Shown: piece after piece, positions 1 to 7,438 of the stretch
How the letters are laid out: each line of letters starts with the position of its first letter
Position numbering within the stretch: position 1 is the stretch's first letter
Assembly (NCBI GenBank): GCA_964536195.1
Contig: CAZHVO010000013.1
Location: 1 to 22,734 of the forward strand
Direction of reading: 5' to 3'
Origin: Susulua sp964536195
Lineage (GTDB): Bacteria > Omnitrophota > Gorgyraeia > Duberdicusellales > 4484-171
Length of the DNA: 22,734 nt
Notes under the pieces: generated by a model
Told to the model about the DNA's origin: nothing
Database searches by the model: none
Seen by the model: only the letters and a program-made list of their open reading frames with translations
Made by a program: the position numbers and the translations under genes

Positions 1-71
1 ATGGACTTCACCTAGGGGCTAGTTGTTTGAAGAAATGGCTCAATCCCGAAAAAAATATTTTCCTAAAAGGA

Positions 72-99
72 TTGACAGCAATAATTTATATGCTATAAT
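72..99 (+). promoter_or_regulatory. Sigma70-type promoter for the coiled-coil/LacI pair
   Basis: Perfect -35 TTGACA at 72-77 and perfect -10 TATAAT at 94-99, separated by 16 bp, with TG at 91-92 forming an extended -10 (TGCTATAAT). Transcription would start near 106, leaving a leader of about 15 nt that holds only the ribosome binding site (AAAAGGGGGG, 107-116). This should be a strong constitutive promoter, and no operator-like palindrome is visible around it. Positions 1-71 hold no gene or element I can recognise. Confidence 0.8.
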
Positions 100-119
100 C
101 ATTTTAAAAGGGGGGTGCG

Positions 120-1280
120 ATGGATAAATCGAAAATAATTCCTATAATTCTTTTAGTAGTTGTCTTAGGTGTTGGCTACGTGGCCTTTACTTTTTATACT
201 GAAAACGAAAACTTAACAGTTGCTAATGGGAAGCTAATAGAAGAAAAGACTGGTCTGACCGAGGCAAACAGCAATTTAAAATATAAATATAACAAAATTG
301 AAAAAGAAAAGGCTGATATCGAGCGCAGATTGTCTATGGTTAAGGAAGAACTTTCCAAAGCCGAAGCAGGAATAGAAAGTTGGAAAACAAAATGGTCGTC
401 GGTATCCAAAGAAAGAGACGAGTTAGTTGAGAAAGTGAAGAGCGTTTCTAGACCCGAGATACAGGTGATAGAAAGGACAGAAACCGGCGAGCTTTCCGAA
501 GACCATTGGGCAGATTTCGTTCGAAACAGAGCTTCTTTAGAAGCCAAGTTTGATATTTTAAGTAAGACTCTCTTTGAAGAAAAAAGTAAGATGGCAAGGC
601 TAAGCAAGGAGAATAAAGAGATAAGTATTAATATAGATCAGGCGATTAAAGAGAAGAAAAGGCTTCTAGAGGAGATAAAATTTAAAGAAAGAACTTTGCG
701 TATTATGAGCATGGATTTAGTAACTGAGAGAGAAGGAAGAGGAACTGCCGTTGATGAGGTGAGGAAATTACGCAAAGAGAATGTAGATTTAAAGAAAGAA
801 CTAATAATGGCCAACAAAGATCTGATGAGACTGCAAGATACGCTTAAAGATGCTATATTCAAGAGAGATGAACTAGAGGATAAAATTACTGATGCTGGTA
901 CTATCTTGAAAGAGAAATCTATGGCTTTCGAAGAATTGCAAGATCAGCTTGAGCAGACAATTGAAGGAGGAAAGAAAATTATAGCAAGTGAGTCAGCTTC
1001 AGTAGAATTACCTCCTATTGTAGTAAAGCCTGGTGCTCCAGGATTAAAAGAGTTGCGAGGGGAAATCATTGCTGTAAACCGTGAAGAGAAGTTCGTAGTT
1101 ATAGACATAGGGGAGTCTTCTGGTTTAAGGCCAGGCGTTTCATTAAAAATCATACGCGGAGACAAAGAAGTGGGTAGCGCAGAAGTTATCGAGACAAGGA
1201 AGGAAATCTCCGCAGCAGACATAAAAGAAGTAGTTGGTGGTTATACTGTCCAAGAGGGCGATATTACCATAACTAGGTAG
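120..1280 (+). CDS. Unrecognised membrane-anchored coiled-coil protein with a C-terminal beta domain
   Basis: I do not recognise a named family. The 386-residue protein has one hydrophobic segment at about residues 6-26, preceded by a short lysine-containing tail, so it is probably an uncleaved anchor with the rest outside the cytoplasm. Residues 30-290 are rich in E, K, L and R with heptad-like spacing and should form a long coiled coil, broken near residues 120-140 (LSEDHWADF). A proline-rich linker (ELPPIVV, about 297) leads to a compact tail of about 75 residues with beta-strand patterning, including FVVIDIGESSGLRPG and the repeated turn form G..xGxxxV. The order anchor, coiled coil, beta domain resembles MreC in layout only; the coiled coil is much longer and only one beta domain is present. 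The start follows a strong ribosome binding site. The regulator gene begins 5 bp after the stop, so the two are probably co-transcribed. Confidence 0.75.
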   Translation: MDKSKIIPIILLVVVLGVGYVAFTFYTENENLTVANGKLIEEKTGLTEANSNLKYKYNKIEKEKADIERRLSMVKEELSKAEAGIESWKTKWSSVSKERDELVEKVKSVSRPEIQVIERTETGELSEDHWADFVRNRASLEAKFDILSKTLFEEKSKMARLSKENKEISINIDQAIKEKKRLLEEIKFKERTLRIMSMDLVTEREGRGTAVDEVRKLRKENVDLKKELIMANKDLMRLQDTLKDAIFKRDELEDKITDAGTILKEKSMAFEELQDQLEQTIEGGKKIIASESASVELPPIVVKPGAPGLKELRGEIIAVNREEKFVVIDIGESSGLRPGVSLKIIRGDKEVGSAEVIETRKEISAADIKEVVGGYTVQEGDITITR

Positions 1281-1285
1281 TACTG

Positions 1286-2278
1286 GTGTCTTCTTCCAAA
1301 ATTACCATAAAAGATGTAGCCCGCAAAGCTGGTGTTTCTATTGCCACCGTCTCACGTTTCTTAAATAATGCTTCCCTAAAAGAAGAAAACCGACAACGAA
1401 TAGAAAAGGCAGTAAAAGAACTCAATTACCAGCCTTTACTCTACGCTCGTCGTCTAGCCGGAGGAAAACTTGATACCTTTGGGTTAATTATCCCAGGTTA
1501 TGAGGGTATTTTTTATTCCTTTTATGCCTTGGAGATAATCCGGGAAGTAGGCTCTTCTTTAGGAACCAAGGGTATTGATTTACATCTTAATATTTTCTGG
1601 GGTAAGGATAACTTTAAGACTTCTCTTATTGATGGAGTTATCATGGCTGATATCATCGGGAATGAGAAACAGCTTAAAAGGTTGATTAAAGAGGATGTCC
1701 CTTTGGTAGTAGTAAATTGCCAGGTAGAAGATTTGGATGTAAATTGTGTTGCTGTAAATAATTTTAAAGGTGCTTACGAGGCAACAGAGTTTTTGGTTCA
1801 TCACGGGCATAAACGAGTAGCTCATCTTGCTGGTGATTTACGTGTTCAATGCGCCAAAGAGAGGGTAGCCGGGTATAAATCAGCCTTGGAGAAGAATGGG
1901 GTAGTTCTTTCCAAAGACTACATTAAGGTTACCAATTTTTCACGCAAAGAAGCTTGGACAAAGTTAGAGGAATTATTTTCTTCGAAGAATCCCCCTACTG
2001 CTGTATTTTGCTGCAGTGATGAGGTTGCCAGTGAGGTTTTAAAGTTCGCTGAAGAAAAGAGAATAGAGGTGCCTAAGGATTTGAGCATTATTGGTTTTGA
2101 CGATAATCCCCATTGTCTTTACGGAAATTTAATGCTTACTACAGTAAGGCAGCCTTTAAAAGCAATGGTTCATCAGGCTGTAAAAATATTGAACGAGAAT
2201 GTAGAGAGTAAGAAACCAGCCCAGAAAATAGTTCTGGATACCGAACTTATTATTCGCGATACAGTAAGCTTTCTTTAA
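1286..2278 (+). CDS. LacI/GalR-family transcriptional regulator
   Basis: The 330-residue protein has the full LacI plan. An N-terminal helix-turn-helix at residues 6-27 (TIKDVARKAGVSIATVSRFL) is followed by the hinge region (LNYQPLLYARRLAG, about 46-59) and a periplasmic-binding-protein-like effector domain from about residue 60 to the end. Typical family pieces include GHKRVAHLAGD near residue 173, PTAVFCCSDEVA and DLSIIGFDDNP. Members bind operator palindromes as dimers and usually respond to a sugar or nucleoside. The start is GTG, chosen because it lies directly before the HTH and has AGGT 7 nt upstream; no in-frame ATG is better placed. It sits 5 bp behind the coiled-coil gene and probably shares its promoter. 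No sugar transport or catabolic gene is next to it, so the effector and target cannot be named. It is followed by the nrdJ control region. Confidence 0.92.
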   Translation: MSSSKITIKDVARKAGVSIATVSRFLNNASLKEENRQRIEKAVKELNYQPLLYARRLAGGKLDTFGLIIPGYEGIFYSFYALEIIREVGSSLGTKGIDLHLNIFWGKDNFKTSLIDGVIMADIIGNEKQLKRLIKEDVPLVVVNCQVEDLDVNCVAVNNFKGAYEATEFLVHHGHKRVAHLAGDLRVQCAKERVAGYKSALEKNGVVLSKDYIKVTNFSRKEAWTKLEELFSSKNPPTAVFCCSDEVASEVLKFAEEKRIEVPKDLSIIGFDDNPHCLYGNLMLTTVRQPLKAMVHQAVKILNENVESKKPAQKIVLDTELIIRDTVSFL

Positions 2279-2294
2279 CATGTTTTCCTCCAAA

Positions 2295-2310
2295 TCTCAA
2301 TATATTGTGT
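2295..2310 (+). promoter_or_regulatory. NrdR box 1
   Basis: The 16-bp site TCTCAATATATTGTGT fits the NrdR consensus (acaCwAtATaTwGtgt, from memory) at every core position and at 14 of 16 overall, missing only at positions 1 and 3. NrdR is the ATP/dATP-sensing repressor of ribonucleotide reductase genes and normally binds two boxes. Its partner box starts exactly 31 bp downstream. NrdR itself is not encoded in this window. Confidence 0.75.
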
Positions 2311-2325
2311 CGGTTGGTATCGAAA

Positions 2326-2341
2326 CTACCATATATTGTAT
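2326..2341 (+). promoter_or_regulatory. NrdR box 2
   Basis: CTACCATATATTGTAT matches the NrdR core except at position 5 and the flanks. It lies 31 bp (three helical turns) from box 1, the usual spacing for paired NrdR sites, and ends 6 bp before the -35 element of the nrdJ promoter. Bound NrdR would therefore sit against the polymerase footprint and repress transcription. Confidence 0.75.
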
Positions 2342-2347
2342 TTTTTC

Positions 2348-2376
2348 TTGACATTATTACAAAGGCGTGATATAAA
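2348..2376 (+). promoter_or_regulatory. nrdJ promoter
   Basis: -35 TTGACA at 2348-2353, 17-bp spacer, -10 TATAAA at 2371-2376, with TG at 2368-2369 giving an extended -10. Transcription would start near 2383, leaving a leader of about 83 nt. I see no cobalamin riboswitch in that leader. The ribosome binding site AAAGGGGGG (2455-2463) sits very close to the nrdJ ATG, like the G-rich site of the gene at 120. Confidence 0.8.
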
Positions 2377-2465
2377 AAGGTGTCTTATTAATCATTTGTT
2401 TTCTTCACTATTAAATCTAGGTTCTTGAATTACCGCAAACATATCTTCAAAAAGAAAGGGGGGCT

Positions 2466-4748
2466 ATGGAGGAATTGAATTTCTCTTCTAATGCGATTGT
2501 CGTATTGAAAAAACGTTATCTTAAAAAGAATAACCAAGGTAAGATTATCGAAACTCCAGGTGAATTATTAGAGAGGGTGGCAAAAGCTATTTCGGGAGTG
2601 GAAAAAAAGTATGGAGCTGATGAACAAAGCTTGAAAAAATGCGAGAAGGCATTCTTTGAAATGATGAAGAACCTAGAGTTTATGCCTAACTCTCCTACTC
2701 TTATGAATGCCGGCAAAGATTTAGGCCAGCTTTCAGCCTGCTTTGTTGTTCCTATTGATGATTCTATGGGATCTATTTTTGATGCTATAAAAGCAACTGC
2801 ACTCATACATAAGACTGGTGGAGGTACTGGTTTTAGTTTTTCACGTCTTCGAGCCAAGAGTAGTGTGGTTAAATCTACTGGTGGAGTGGCTTCAGGACCG
2901 GTTTCATTCATGAAAGTTTTCGATTCGGCTACTCAAGCAGTGAAACAGGGAGGTACTCGTCGAGGAGCAAACATGGGAATATTAAGAGTAGATCATCCTG
3001 ACATTTTAGAATTTATAAAGTGCAAGGGGAAAGAGGGAGAGATTTCTAATTTTAATATTTCTATAGCCTTGACTGATGATTTCATGGAAAAAGCTTTAAA
3101 GAAAGAGGAGTATCAATTAATCGACCCTCATAATAAGCAAGTTGTCGGAAAGTTAAATGCTTGGGAGGTTTTTAACACCATCGCTGAATATGCTCATAAG
3201 AACGGAGAGCCAGGGATTGTTTTTATAGATAAGATGAATAAAGATAACCCAACTCCTCATTTAGGCGATATTGAAAGTACTAACCCTTGCGGTGAACAAC
3301 CACTCCTGCCTTACGAGAGTTGTAACCTCGGTTCTATTAATTTATTTAAGGTATTGAAAAAAAAGGGCGATGGCTTTGAGATTAATTGGGAAAAGTTAGA
3401 AAGAATTACCAAGATTTCAATAAGGTTTTTGGATAATGTTATTGAGGCTAATAAATTTCCCCTTCCTCAAATTAGAGAAAATACTCTAAAGACAAGAAAA
3501 ATCGGTTTAGGCATTATGGGCTGGGCAACTATGCTAGGGTTCTTAGGTATTCCTTACGATAGTGAACAGGCAATAAGCTTAGCAAAGAAGGTAATGGAAT
3601 CCATCCGCAGAAATGCTGAGGAAGAATCTATAGCTTTGGCTAAGAAGAGAGGAGCATTCCCGGCTTGGGACAAGAGTACTTGGCAGAAAAAGGGGATAAA
3701 GACCAGAAATGCGACTTTAACCACAATTGCCCCTACCGGGACAATAAGTATTATTGCCGGGCCAACCGCCTCAGGCGTAGAGCCTAACTTTTCCCTTTGT
3801 TACTTTCGTAATGTTTTAGATGGAGAGAAGCTTTTGGAGATAGACCCGTCATTTGAATATGTAGCTAAAAAGGAAGGCTTTTACTCAGAAGGGCTAATGA
3901 AAAAAATAGCTGGCGGAGAAAGTATTCAGAAGATGGATGAAGTTCCTGATGAGGTAAAAAGAGTTTTTAAGACTGCTATGGATATCTCGTCATTCTGGCA
4001 TATAAAGATGCAGAGTGCTTTTCAGGAATTTACTGATAATGCCGTCTCTAAGACAATAAACTTACCTAATAGCGCTGTTGTGGAGGATATAAAGGAGTCT
4101 TATTTATTGGCTTATAAGTTAGGTTGTAAAGGTATTACTGTTTACCGGGATGGAAGTAGAAGTGTCCAGGTTCTTACAGTAGACAAGAAGAAAGAGGAAT
4201 ATAACCCTGGGGGAGTAGAGGAGTATTCAGTAGTTATCCCTTATCCTAAACCTAGGCCGGAGGTTATTCTAGGAACTACTACTAAAGTAACTACCGGTTG
4301 CGGAAATCTTTACATTACAGTTAATCAAGACGAGGATGGTAATTTTTTTGAGGTCTTTACCCAGATGGGTAAGGCTGGAGGATGTGCTGCTTCTCAGCTC
4401 GAGGCTGTAGGCCGGTTAGTCTCTTTAGCCCTTCGGGGAGGAATTGATGTAAAGGTCATTGTTGAGCAACTTAAAGGGATAAGATGTCCTTCTCCTTCTT
4501 GGGATAAGGGCAAGAAGATTTTCTCCTGTGCTGACGCTATTGCCCGGGTCTTAGAGAAGAGGACAGCAGATCAGAGGGAAGTATCTAAGGTAAAGGTAGA
4601 ATTTCTGGAGAAGAAAGAAGTGTCTGTGGGTGTTGTGAAAAAGAGGTCTAATAATGTAGTCGGTGTCTGTCCAGATTGCGGCTCTGCTCTTAGGCATCAA
4701 GAAGGTTGCCTGGTTTGTAGTGATGGCTGCGGATACTCAAAGTGCTAA
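2466..4748 (+). CDS. nrdJ: Class II (adenosylcobalamin-dependent) ribonucleoside-diphosphate reductase
   Basis: Reduces ribonucleotides to deoxyribonucleotides with a B12-derived radical and no oxygen requirement. The active-site set is complete: C92 (SACF) and C286 (ESCNLGS) as the redox pair, and N273, C275 and E277 in NPCGEQPLL as the radical cysteine with its partners. The 11-residue gap from C275 to C286 matches class II enzymes such as Thermotoga NrdJ rather than class I. A glycine-rich stretch (GGGTGFSFSR) begins at residue 118. After the barrel comes a TSCPD-type domain (about 600-700) and a cysteine-rich tail with C735, C738, C748, C751, C755 and C760. The first four look like a zinc site and the last two (CX4C) like the shuttle pair that re-reduces the active site. 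No N-terminal ATP-cone is seen: the protein starts directly with the reductase domain. Two NrdR boxes and a strong promoter lie upstream; gpmA follows after 12 bp. Confidence 0.97.
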   Translation: MEELNFSSNAIVVLKKRYLKKNNQGKIIETPGELLERVAKAISGVEKKYGADEQSLKKCEKAFFEMMKNLEFMPNSPTLMNAGKDLGQLSACFVVPIDDSMGSIFDAIKATALIHKTGGGTGFSFSRLRAKSSVVKSTGGVASGPVSFMKVFDSATQAVKQGGTRRGANMGILRVDHPDILEFIKCKGKEGEISNFNISIALTDDFMEKALKKEEYQLIDPHNKQVVGKLNAWEVFNTIAEYAHKNGEPGIVFIDKMNKDNPTPHLGDIESTNPCGEQPLLPYESCNLGSINLFKVLKKKGDGFEINWEKLERITKISIRFLDNVIEANKFPLPQIRENTLKTRKIGLGIMGWATMLGFLGIPYDSEQAISLAKKVMESIRRNAEEESIALAKKRGAFPAWDKSTWQKKGIKTRNATLTTIAPTGTISIIAGPTASGVEPNFSLCYFRNVLDGEKLLEIDPSFEYVAKKEGFYSEGLMKKIAGGESIQKMDEVPDEVKRVFKTAMDISSFWHIKMQSAFQEFTDNAVSKTINLPNSAVVEDIKESYLLAYKLGCKGITVYRDGSRSVQVLTVDKKKEEYNPGGVEEYSVVIPYPKPRPEVILGTTTKVTTGCGNLYITVNQDEDGNFFEVFTQMGKAGGCAASQLEAVGRLVSLALRGGIDVKVIVEQLKGIRCPSPSWDKGKKIFSCADAIARVLEKRTADQREVSKVKVEFLEKKEVSVGVVKKRSNNVVGVCPDCGSALRHQEGCLVCSDGCGYSKC

Positions 4749-4760
4749 TTAAAGGAAGAT

Positions 4761-5507
4761 GTGATTAAATTAGTTTTATTAAGACATGGTGAGAGTATTT
4801 GGAATCTTGAAAATAGATTTACCGGCTGGACTGATGTAGGGTTGTCTGAGAAGGGAATAACTGAGGCTCATTCATCAGCAGAGTGGCTTGGGAAGGAGGG
4901 GTTTAACTTTGATATTGCCTATACTTCAGTTCTTAAACGGGCAATTTCAACCCTTTGGATACTCTTAGAAGATATGGATTTGATGTGGATCCCAGTTCAT
5001 AGATCCTGGAGACTTAATGAACGCCATTATGGTGCTCTACAAGGCCTAAATAAATTAGAGACAGTTCAGAAATTTGGTGAAGAGCAGGTATTAATTTGGC
5101 GAAGAAGCTATGATATTAAACCTCCGGCTTTAACAGAGGATGATCAGCGTTTTCCTGGCAATGACCCCCGCTATAAAGGTTTAACACCTCAAGAACTCCC
5201 TTCAACTGAGTGTTTAAAGGATACTGTGGAAAGATTCTTGCCTTATTGGCATGAGGTTATTACTCCGACTTTGCGTGAGGGCAAAAAGGTAATCATTGCC
5301 GCTCATGGCAATAGCTTACGAGCTTTAGTAAAATATCTAGATGGAGTTAGTGATCAGGCAATAGTTAAGCTTAACATACCTACTGGAATACCTCTTATCT
5401 ATGAGCTAGATAATAACTTAAAACCAATCAAGCACTACTATTTAGGGGACCCTGAACTTATCAAGCAAGCCATTGACTCAGTAGCTAAACAGACTAAGAA
5501 AAAGTAA
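4761..5507 (+). CDS. gpmA: 2,3-bisphosphoglycerate-dependent phosphoglycerate mutase
   Basis: Interconverts 3- and 2-phosphoglycerate in glycolysis and gluconeogenesis. The 248 residues match the usual length of about 250. The phosphohistidine motif RHGESIWN contains H9, followed by NRFTGWTDVGLSEKG. The catalytic glutamate is E87 in LNERHYGALQG, and the second histidine is H182 in AAHGNSLRAL. These are the residues that define the cofactor-dependent family, as opposed to the metal-dependent GpmI. The start is GTG with AAGGA at 4752-4756. It lies 12 bp behind nrdJ with no visible promoter of its own, so it is probably on the same message. An A/T-only stem (5497-5514) spans the stop codon, too weak to call a terminator. 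Confidence 0.95.
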   Translation: MIKLVLLRHGESIWNLENRFTGWTDVGLSEKGITEAHSSAEWLGKEGFNFDIAYTSVLKRAISTLWILLEDMDLMWIPVHRSWRLNERHYGALQGLNKLETVQKFGEEQVLIWRRSYDIKPPALTEDDQRFPGNDPRYKGLTPQELPSTECLKDTVERFLPYWHEVITPTLREGKKVIIAAHGNSLRALVKYLDGVSDQAIVKLNIPTGIPLIYELDNNLKPIKHYYLGDPELIKQAIDSVAKQTKKK

Positions 5508-5581
5508 TTTTTCTACCCTTTCAAAACCAAAAATCCTACCATCTGATCTTAGCGATAATCTATTCTTTTTCTAAATAATTA

Positions 5582-5590
5582 TGTTAAAAT
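5582..5590 (+). promoter_or_regulatory. Possible extended -10 promoter for mnmG
   Basis: TGTTAAAAT at 5582-5590 fits an extended -10 element. No convincing -35 lies 16-18 bp upstream. If used, transcription would start at about 5597, two bases before the mnmG ATG, giving a leaderless message. This agrees with the absence of any Shine-Dalgarno sequence before that ATG (TTATAAGCA). A second candidate, GATAAT at 5554-5559, would give a longer leader but still no ribosome binding site. Confidence 0.35.
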
Positions 5591-5598
5591 TATAAGCA

Positions 5599-7419
5599 AT
5601 GAGGAAATACGATTGTATAGTTATTGGTGCCGGCCATGCCGGAATAGAGGCTAGTAATGCTGCAGCCAAATTGGGGAGTTCAGTACTCTTGCTAACTGTA
5701 GATGTTAATTCCATAGGTAAGCTGTCCTGTAATCCGGCAGTAGGAGGGGTGTCTAAGGGCAATTTAGTCAGGGAGGTAGATGCTTTAGGAGGATTAATCG
5801 GTAAAATTGCTGATAAATGTGCTTTAAGCTATCGGATTTTAAATAGAAGCAAGGGCAAAGCAGTTTGGTCTACCCGGGCCCAGGTAGATATGTTTTCTTA
5901 CCCTAAAGTTGCCAGAAAATTATTAGAGAAGAATAAAAATATTGATATTGTTCAGGCTAAGGTTAAAGAAATCTTAGTAGAAAACAAAAAAGTATATGGA
6001 ATCAAAACTAATTGTGGAGAAGTTTTTGAAGGTAAAAGCCTAGTTATCTGCGCCGGGACATTCCTGGGGAGTAAGATTCATATTGGCATGAATAGTTTCT
6101 CCGGGGGAAGGTTAGGTGAAGAGTCAAGTGATCAGTTATTTAAAAGTTTAAAGAAAAACGGTATTAAGACTAGACATTTTAAGACTGGTACCTGCGCCCG
6201 TTTAGATAAACGGACAATTGATTTTTCAAAGATGGAAGAGCAAAGACCTGAAGACGGTGTTTTGCCTTTTTCTTTCTCGAATAAAAGCATATCAAAGAAA
6301 AGTTTGAGCTGCTTCATAACCTACACTAACAAGAAGACTCATAAGGTAGTTCGAGATAATTTACAATATTCACCTCTTTATACTGGAAAGATAACTTCAA
6401 CAGGGGTAAGGTATTGTCCTTCCTTGGAAGATAAGATAGTAAAATTCCCTTCTCGAGATAGGCATCAGATTTTTATTGAACCAGAAGGAAGAGATTCTAT
6501 AGAGGTTTATCCTAATGGTATCTCAACCTCTCTACCCTTAGATGTTCAGGCAAAATTCATTCATACTATAGAAGGGTTAGAAAAAGCAGTAATTTTATCT
6601 CCTGGCTATGGCATAGAACATGGTGTAATTGACTCACGTCAACTTTACCCGACACTTGAGAGTAAAAAGATTGGCGGACTTTATTTTGCCGGTCAGGTAA
6701 ATGGAACTACTGGTTATGAAGAAGCAGCAGCCCAAGGAATAATTGCTGGTATCAACGCTGCTTTGCAGATAAGAGGAGAAGAACCCTTTATCTTAAGAAG
6801 GGATCAGGCTTATATCGGAGTCCTGATCGATGATTTAACTACCAAAGGAACTGATGAACCATATCGGATGTTTACTTCACGTAGTGAATTTCGTCTAACT
6901 TTACGGGAAAGTAATGCTGATTTAAGGTTAGCACCTTATGGCCGAAAGCTAGGTTTGTTAAATAAGAGCGACTACGGAGTAGTTTTAGATAAGAAGAATA
7001 GTCTTGATAGAGCAATAAAGAATATGAAAAATAAGAGAATTGTTATTGGAGGCAAGAGCCTATCTCTATTTGAGCTATTGAAGCGGCCAAAGGTCACCTT
7101 TAAAGATATTGAAAAACAGACTCAAGAAAAAGTCAAAAATTTAGGTGCATGCTGGGAGGTTGAAATCCAGGCAAAGTATGAGGGGTTTTTGCGCAGGGAA
7201 TTGGTTTGGCAAAAAGAGTTAAAGAATTTAGATAGGGTAAAGATACCTAAGGTTAACTACGAGAAAGTTCCTTCTTTATCTAGAGAGGTAGCTGAGAGAT
7301 TAACAAGGTTTAAGCCCGGTTCATTAGGGCAGGCTTTAAAGATAAGTGGTATTACTCCGGCAGCAATCTTAAGTGTTTATAATTTTATAAGGAAAGAGAA
7401 AAAATCCTCGAAAAAATAA
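5599..7419 (+). CDS. mnmG: tRNA uridine-5-carboxymethylaminomethyl(34) synthesis enzyme MnmG (GidA)
   Basis: FAD enzyme that works with the GTPase MnmE to install the carboxymethylaminomethyl group on wobble uridine 34 of certain tRNAs. The 606-residue protein starts almost directly with the FAD-binding motif GAGHAG (residues 10-15), followed by SCNPAVGGVSKGNLVREVDA and CAGTFLGSKIHIG. Later family signatures are PSLEDKIVKFPSRDRHQIF, LYFAGQVNGTTGYEEAAAQG (second FAD contact) and MFTSRSEFRLTLRESNADLR. The C-terminal helical region expected to bind MnmE and tRNA is present, so the gene looks intact. No ribosome binding site precedes the ATG, and there is no alternative start that keeps the FAD motif. 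It is followed tail to tail by lpxB. MnmE is not in this window. Confidence 0.97.
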   Translation: MRKYDCIVIGAGHAGIEASNAAAKLGSSVLLLTVDVNSIGKLSCNPAVGGVSKGNLVREVDALGGLIGKIADKCALSYRILNRSKGKAVWSTRAQVDMFSYPKVARKLLEKNKNIDIVQAKVKEILVENKKVYGIKTNCGEVFEGKSLVICAGTFLGSKIHIGMNSFSGGRLGEESSDQLFKSLKKNGIKTRHFKTGTCARLDKRTIDFSKMEEQRPEDGVLPFSFSNKSISKKSLSCFITYTNKKTHKVVRDNLQYSPLYTGKITSTGVRYCPSLEDKIVKFPSRDRHQIFIEPEGRDSIEVYPNGISTSLPLDVQAKFIHTIEGLEKAVILSPGYGIEHGVIDSRQLYPTLESKKIGGLYFAGQVNGTTGYEEAAAQGIIAGINAALQIRGEEPFILRRDQAYIGVLIDDLTTKGTDEPYRMFTSRSEFRLTLRESNADLRLAPYGRKLGLLNKSDYGVVLDKKNSLDRAIKNMKNKRIVIGGKSLSLFELLKRPKVTFKDIEKQTQEKVKNLGACWEVEIQAKYEGFLRRELVWQKELKNLDRVKIPKVNYEKVPSLSREVAERLTRFKPGSLGQALKISGITPAAILSVYNFIRKEKKSSKK

Positions 7420-7436
7420 CTATCTGATTAGTTATT
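7411..7436 (-). terminator. Weak intrinsic terminator for lpxB (convergent junction)
   Basis: Stem AATAACTA (7415-7422) pairs with TAGTTATT (7429-7436) around a 6-nt loop. Read on the minus strand, the stem runs straight into six T residues, the usual form of a rho-independent terminator, placed just after the lpxB stop. The stem is A/T-only apart from one G-C pair, so efficiency is uncertain. On the plus strand it overlaps the mnmG stop and lacks a good T-run. Confidence 0.4.
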
Positions 7437-7438
7437 CC

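Noticed and set aside
1..71. 3' end of an upstream gene or RNA at the window edge
   Set aside because: No open frame or known RNA ending could be recognised; CTAG-GGG-CTAG at 13-23 is too short to mean anything.
194..1222. Three minus-strand open frames opposite the coiled-coil gene
   Set aside because: They are rich in S, L and F as expected from the complement of E/K-rich coding sequence, have no ribosome binding sites, and lie inside a convincing plus-strand gene.
2383..2465. Cobalamin riboswitch expected before a B12-dependent enzyme gene
   Set aside because: The leader is only about 83 nt and lacks the B12-box and multi-stem layout; NrdR boxes explain the regulation better.
5497..5514. 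Hairpin AGAAAAA/TTTTTCT over the gpmA stop as a terminator
   Set aside because: Seven pairs with a single G-C pair and a GTAA loop are too weak, and A/T-rich stretches of this kind are common here.
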